Positions 14,752 through 18,133 of a stretch of 18,133 nt of DNA are shown in pieces. The position numbers and the translations under genes are program-made. Within the stretch, counting starts at the first letter, position 1. Each line of letters starts with the position of its first letter. The stretch is from NCBI GenBank assembly GCA_031396835.1, contig JANNLO010000080.1, positions 1 through 18,133 on the forward strand, read 5' to 3'. This DNA comes from Snowella sp031396835 (GTDB lineage: Bacteria > Cyanobacteriota > Cyanobacteriia > Cyanobacteriales > Microcystaceae). The notes under the pieces were generated by a model. It ran no database searches and was not told the DNA's origin. It saw nothing but the letters and a program-made list of their open reading frames with translations.

Positions 14752-16845
14752 TTACAAAGAATCTGCCACCAAATAAGTGTAACGTCTCAGGCTTTGTTCA
14801 TAATCATCTAATAAAAGTTGCGCTTCTTCAAGAGTGATTTTTTGTTCCGCTAGAGCAGTCTCAGTATAGCGACGCATACTTTCTAATAAATCTGACCCAT
14901 CGTACTGAACATAGCTCAAAACTTCGGTCATTGTATCCCCACGAACAACGGATTCAATCTGATAACCTTTGGGAGTCATGGCAATATGTACCACGTTAAT
15001 ATCTCCAAAAAGATTATGTAAATTTCCCATGATTTCCTGATAGGCTCCGACTAAAAACATTCCTAAATAATAAGGATCTTTTTTAAGCACTTTTTCGGAT
15101 TTTCCATCAGAGTTTATTATATTTTTTTTAGTAGATAAAATAGGATGTAATTCTAAAACAGGTTTGACATCGCGCAGATCAATAAAATGATCAATTTTAC
15201 CGTCACTATCACAAGTTAAATCCGCTAAGATCCCTCTTTCTGTTGGCTTTTCATCCAAACGATGGATCGGCATAATCGGAAATAATTGATTTAAAGACCA
15301 GGATTCAGGAGCCGATTGAAATACAGAAAAATTGACATAATAAATAGAAGCCATGATTTTTTCTAGGTCTTCTAAATCATCAGAAACATAGTCTTGATTG
15401 CGAGTAATTTCTAGAATTTTTCGACAACAAGCCCAATATAATTTTTCTGCTCTGGCCCGTTCTGGTAAACTTAAATAACCTAGGTTAAAAAGACTAATAG
15501 CTTCTTCTTTAAATTGAATAGCATCATGATAGGATTCTTGGTAATTTTTCTTACTAATAGAACTGTAAGTTTCCCAAAGATTTTGAATGATTAAATGTTC
15601 TTTTTTTTCTAAGGAATCGGGTTGTGTGTAGGGAATATCGCTGGTACTTAAAACGTCAAAAACTAACACCGATTGATGGGCTGCGATCGCGCGTCCACTT
15701 TCACTAACCAAAGTAGGAACAGGAATTTGAGCTTGTTCACAGGCTTCTTGAATTGCGCCAACAATATCATTGGCATAATTCTGCATATTGTAGTTTTTTG
15801 ACGCATAAAAATTAGTATGAGAACCGTCATAATCTACTGCTAAACCACCGCCGACATTGAGATAACGCATTTTCGCGCCCATTTTAGCTAATTGCACATA
15901 AATTTGACTAGCTTCGCGCATTGCATCTTTAATCAGGGTGATATTAGAAATCTGGGAACCAACGTGAAAATGCAACAATTTCAAGCAATCTAACATTTCG
16001 ACGGCTTCTAATTGAGTGACCATTTTGAGAATTTCGGGAATTGTTAAACCAAATTTAGAGCGATCGCCGATAGAAGTTTTAGCTTGTCCCCAATCTTTAG
16101 GATTTAACTTAGCTCGTACTCCTAAAATCGGTTTTATATTTAATTGTTGACTAACATTAATTACTAAATAAAGTTCTTCTAAATGATCAATAACAATGAT
16201 CGGTTTATGTCCTAATCGCTTCGATAATAACGCCGTTTCTAAATACTCTCGATCTTTATAACCATTGCAAATAATTAAACTTTTTGGTGCTTTTTCATTG
16301 CGTTCTAACTGCGGTGGTAAAGTGGCTAAAGCTATCATTAATTCAGGCTTGGAACCCGCTTCTAATCCAAATTGATAAGGCTTTCCATAATGCACTAATG
16401 CTTCAACAATATGGCGTTGTTGATTACATTTAATTGGATAAACTCCTTGATAAGTTCCTGGGTAATTATAACGGGCGATCGCTTTAGCAAAACAGGAATT
16501 TAAACGCTCAACCCGATCAGCTAAAATATCAGAAAAACGAATTAAAATTGGTAGTCCCAGATTTCGTTTACGCAGAGATTCTACCAATGCCCAAAGATCC
16601 AAAGAACCGCCGCGCTCACCCTGGGGAGAAACCGTCACATGACCTGCTGCATTAATCGAAAAATACGGTTCACCCCAACCCTGAATACCATACAGATTTT
16701 CGCTATCTTCAATTTTCCAAGTTGGAGTCTCTTTTTTGGATTTTTTAAGCATTTTTTCCACATTAGGGGGTGAATTTTCCAGAAACATCGTTAATTCGGA
16801 CTGATTTTCTAAATCCATCATTGGCTCCCCAGACGTGATCATCAT
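14752..16845 (-). CDS. speA: Biosynthetic arginine decarboxylase
   Basis: This 697-residue PLP enzyme (fold III) converts arginine to agmatine, the entry to polyamine synthesis and an arginine-catabolic route in cyanobacteria. The PLP lysine is Lys139 in YQGVYPIKCNQQ (132-143). HFHVGSQ (292-298), NVGGGLAVDYDGS (330-342) and SESGRA (381-386) build the cofactor site. The catalytic cysteine motif CDSDGKID (545-552) is intact. The length is usual for SpeA. About 42 residues precede the conserved WKIEDSENLYGIQGWGEPYFS; Met1, Met2, Met9 and Met10 are all possible starts, and 16845 is the longest. It is divergent from the DUF4330 gene; the 104-base spacer carries an NtcA-type box that could also act on speA. 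Confidence 0.96.
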   Translation of the reverse strand: MMITSGEPMMDLENQSELTMFLENSPPNVEKMLKKSKKETPTWKIEDSENLYGIQGWGEPYFSINAAGHVTVSPQGERGGSLDLWALVESLRKRNLGLPILIRFSDILADRVERLNSCFAKAIARYNYPGTYQGVYPIKCNQQRHIVEALVHYGKPYQFGLEAGSKPELMIALATLPPQLERNEKAPKSLIICNGYKDREYLETALLSKRLGHKPIIVIDHLEELYLVINVSQQLNIKPILGVRAKLNPKDWGQAKTSIGDRSKFGLTIPEILKMVTQLEAVEMLDCLKLLHFHVGSQISNITLIKDAMREASQIYVQLAKMGAKMRYLNVGGGLAVDYDGSHTNFYASKNYNMQNYANDIVGAIQEACEQAQIPVPTLVSESGRAIAAHQSVLVFDVLSTSDIPYTQPDSLEKKEHLIIQNLWETYSSISKKNYQESYHDAIQFKEEAISLFNLGYLSLPERARAEKLYWACCRKILEITRNQDYVSDDLEDLEKIMASIYYVNFSVFQSAPESWSLNQLFPIMPIHRLDEKPTERGILADLTCDSDGKIDHFIDLRDVKPVLELHPILSTKKNIINSDGKSEKVLKKDPYYLGMFLVGAYQEIMGNLHNLFGDINVVHIAMTPKGYQIESVVRGDTMTEVLSYVQYDGSDLLESMRRYTETALAEQKITLEEAQLLLDDYEQSLRRYTYLVADSL

Positions 16846-16876
16846 TTTTATCGTAACTGGCTGTTGCGTTAGTCTT

Positions 16877-16890
16877 GTTTACCAGTAAAC
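16877..16890. promoter_or_regulatory. Perfect dyad GTTTAC-CA-GTAAAC in the speA/DUF4330 spacer
   Basis: GTTTAC (16877-16882) and GTAAAC (16885-16890) form a perfect 6+6 inverted repeat with a two-base centre. The right arm shares its GTA with the overlapping NtcA-type box (16885-16898). Its placement in the middle of a short divergent spacer suits an operator that could affect both directions. I do not know which regulator would bind it. Confidence 0.4.
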
Positions 16891-16927
16891 CGTGATACAA
16901 TTATCTGGCTTTATGGCTCATTATTGT
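16885..16927 (+). promoter_or_regulatory. NtcA-activated promoter of the DUF4330 operon
   Basis: GTAAACCGTGATAC at 16885-16898 is an exact GTA-N8-TAC box followed by the favoured A. Exactly 23 bases later comes TATTGT (16922-16927), a perfect TAN3T -10 hexamer. Transcription should begin near 16934, 16 bases before the DUF4330 ATG. The box is palindromic; toward speA the nearest TAN3T is TACGAT at 29 bases, which is too far for the standard activated geometry. An alternative extended -10, TGATACAAT (16893-16901), overlaps the box. Confidence 0.68.
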
Positions 16928-16949
16928 TAGCTTTTAATCTTGAATTCTT

Positions 16950-17480
16950 ATGAAATTAATCGATTCCAAAGGACGTTTATTCGGTAAATTTAGTATTTTA
17001 GATTTGGGAGCCGCCTTAGTTATTTTACTGGTAATTATTGGTATTTTTGTTGTGCCTGGAACTTCTGGCAAGAGTTCGTTAGCTCAAGTGCAAACTAAGA
17101 CGATTGAAGTTGATGCGATCGTGCGCGGCTTGAATGTATTGAATCCTGACACACTGCTAAGAGAATTTAAAGAAGATAAAAAAACCAGTATTGTGATTCG
17201 CAATCAACCCGCAGGGCAAGTCGAAATTCTGAACGTGAAAGAATTACCGCGCAATCTGGCTGTACCCCAACCTGATGGAACCCTTAAAGCCCTGCCTGAT
17301 CCCCGTACTGAAGCCAATTTTAGTCAAGATATGATTTTAACTTTGGGCGGTAAGGCAGAAATGACTCCCACTGGAGCCGTTATTGGCAATCAAAAAGTCA
17401 AAATCGGGACAGTGCTTGAATTAGAAGGAAAAAGCTATAATTTCAACGCCAGTGTTATTGATCTCCGCATTAAATCTTAA
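16950..17480 (+). CDS. DUF4330 family membrane-anchored protein
   Basis: The 176-residue protein begins MKLIDSKGRLFGKFSILDLG, the characteristic opening of DUF4330. One membrane segment follows (about 19-36, LGAALVILLVIIGIFVVP), placing the remaining 140 residues outside the cytoplasmic membrane if the basic N-terminus stays inside. The soluble part is beta-rich, with VDAIVRGLNVLNPD (about 52-65) and a C-terminal VKIGTVLELEGKSYNFNASVIDLRI (about 149-174). This arrangement recalls MlaD/MCE-like substrate-binding beta-barrels, but I would not assert that. The next gene starts eight bases after its stop without a ribosome site of its own, so translation is probably coupled. A canonical NtcA-type promoter precedes it. 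Confidence 0.85.
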   Translation: MKLIDSKGRLFGKFSILDLGAALVILLVIIGIFVVPGTSGKSSLAQVQTKTIEVDAIVRGLNVLNPDTLLREFKEDKKTSIVIRNQPAGQVEILNVKELPRNLAVPQPDGTLKALPDPRTEANFSQDMILTLGGKAEMTPTGAVIGNQKVKIGTVLELEGKSYNFNASVIDLRIKS

Positions 17481-17488
17481 GTTTTTTT

Positions 17489-18133
17489 ATGTCTGAACCG
17501 ATTATTTATTTAGCAGCAACGGGTCACGGTTTTGGTCATGCGGTGCGTGTGGCTTCGGTAGCGGCAAAAATCAAAAGTATTTGTCCCCAAAGTGTCCTGA
17601 TTTTAGCGACAACTGCTCCCCGTTGGTTATTAGAATCCTATATTAAGGGCGATTTTATTCACCGTCCCCGCGCTTTTGATGTTGGCGTAATTCAGGCCGA
17701 CAGTTTACGCATGGATAAGGTTGCAACGCTAGAAAAATTACAAGAGATTTATGCAAAACAGCGATCGCTAATTGCTTCAGAAGTTAATTTTATTTTGACG
17801 AATCGAGTCGAGGTAATTTTGGCAGATATTCCGCCCTTGATGACAGCGATTGCCCAGAAAGCAGGTATTCCTTGTTATATGATGAGTAATTTTGGTTGGG
17901 ATTTTATTTATCGTAGTTGGGGTGAAGATTTTCAAGAGATTGTTAGTCAAATTGAACGGGATTATCACCACTGTGATCGCCTATTTCGTTTGCCTTTATA
18001 TGAACCCATGACTATTTTTCCAAATATTATTGATGTTGGTTTAACTGGCGGTGATCCCCATTATCCAGAAAGGGAATTACGACAAAAATTTGGATTAAAT
18101 AAAAGCCCTGAAAAAACCGTTTTATTAACTTTT
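17489..18133 (+). CDS. Glycosyltransferase-fold protein, related to the N-terminal domain of L-arabinokinase (partial)
   Basis: The first 215 codons of a gene that runs past the window end. It starts at ATG 17489 and has no stop. The protein opens with IIYLAATGHGFGHAVRVASV (5-24), the GHGxGHxxR nucleotide-sugar loop of GT-B/MurG-like enzymes. NFGWDFIYRSW and RDYHHCDRLFRLPLYEPM, followed by IIDVGLTGG, match what I recall of the N-terminal, glycosyltransferase-like half of plant L-arabinokinase (ARA1). Whether the GHMP kinase half follows cannot be seen. The visible part would be cytoplasmic. It lies eight bases behind the DUF4330 gene with no Shine-Dalgarno, and is probably in the same NtcA-controlled operon. 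Confidence 0.85.
   Translation, partial: MSEPIIYLAATGHGFGHAVRVASVAAKIKSICPQSVLILATTAPRWLLESYIKGDFIHRPRAFDVGVIQADSLRMDKVATLEKLQEIYAKQRSLIASEVNFILTNRVEVILADIPPLMTAIAQKAGIPCYMMSNFGWDFIYRSWGEDFQEIVSQIERDYHHCDRLFRLPLYEPMTIFPNIIDVGLTGGDPHYPERELRQKFGLNKSPEKTVLLTF

Noticed and set aside
17777..17971. 64-codon minus-strand frame
   Set aside because: It is antisense to the glycosyltransferase-fold gene, which has clear family motifs across the same bases.

Overview
This is chromosomal DNA of a cyanobacterium. The octamer GCGATCGC (the HIP1 repeat) occurs roughly 25-30 times, inside and between genes. The DNA is AT-rich. Many genes belong to families that are mainly or only cyanobacterial: the ThiD2-ThiE fusion, DUF3370, DUF1830, DUF4330, the VTE6-like DUF92 protein, and PII with its Ser49 site. 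The species cannot be fixed from sequence alone; an AT-rich beta-cyanobacterium fits. Most of the window is ordinary housekeeping DNA with short operons on both strands. No prophage, CRISPR array or defence island is visible.

Layout. 1-229: non-coding, with a sigma70-like promoter that points into the 3' end of the next gene. 230-1504 (-): M16 zinc peptidase. About 1620-1800 (+): a strong 6S RNA candidate, which falls inside a spurious reading frame. 1934-2974 (+): bifunctional thiamine enzyme ThiD2-ThiE, whose stop overlaps the stop of the convergent DUF3370 gene (2968-4407, -) by 7 bases. 4582-4833 (-) and 4954-5520 (+): two divergent hypothetical genes, the second a membrane protein. 5596-7259 (-): a two-gene operon of a NahK-like sugar kinase and a DOMON-like protein, overlapping by ATGA. 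7775-8113 (+): glnB, with a perfect NtcA box upstream. 8194-8766 (-): dITP/XTP pyrophosphatase. 8910-9281 (+): a small phasin-like helical protein with a terminator. 9381-9983: gene debris, including the start of an IS630-type transposase and the tail of an unidentified gene. 9984-11749 (+): a VTE6-like phytyl-phosphate kinase candidate and an HpnA-like NAD-dependent epimerase. 11910-12227 (-): DUF1830 protein behind a canonical NtcA promoter. 12636-14201 (+): a BchE-like cobalamin-binding/radical SAM protein, followed by a truncated Uma2 gene. 14752-16845 (-): arginine decarboxylase SpeA. 16950-18133 (+): DUF4330 protein and a glycosyltransferase-fold protein related to the N-terminal half of plant L-arabinokinase, cut by the window end.

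How the parts relate. The most coherent signal is nitrogen control. Three intergenic spacers carry exact GTA-N8-TAC palindromes, upstream of glnB, of the DUF1830 gene and between speA and the DUF4330 operon. Two of them have a TAN3T -10 box exactly 23 bases downstream, the geometry of NtcA-activated promoters. This links two genes of unknown function (DUF1830 and DUF4330 plus glycosyltransferase) and possibly arginine decarboxylation to the PII/NtcA network. The 6S RNA is the other item that a protein-only annotation would miss. I found no convincing new multi-gene system.
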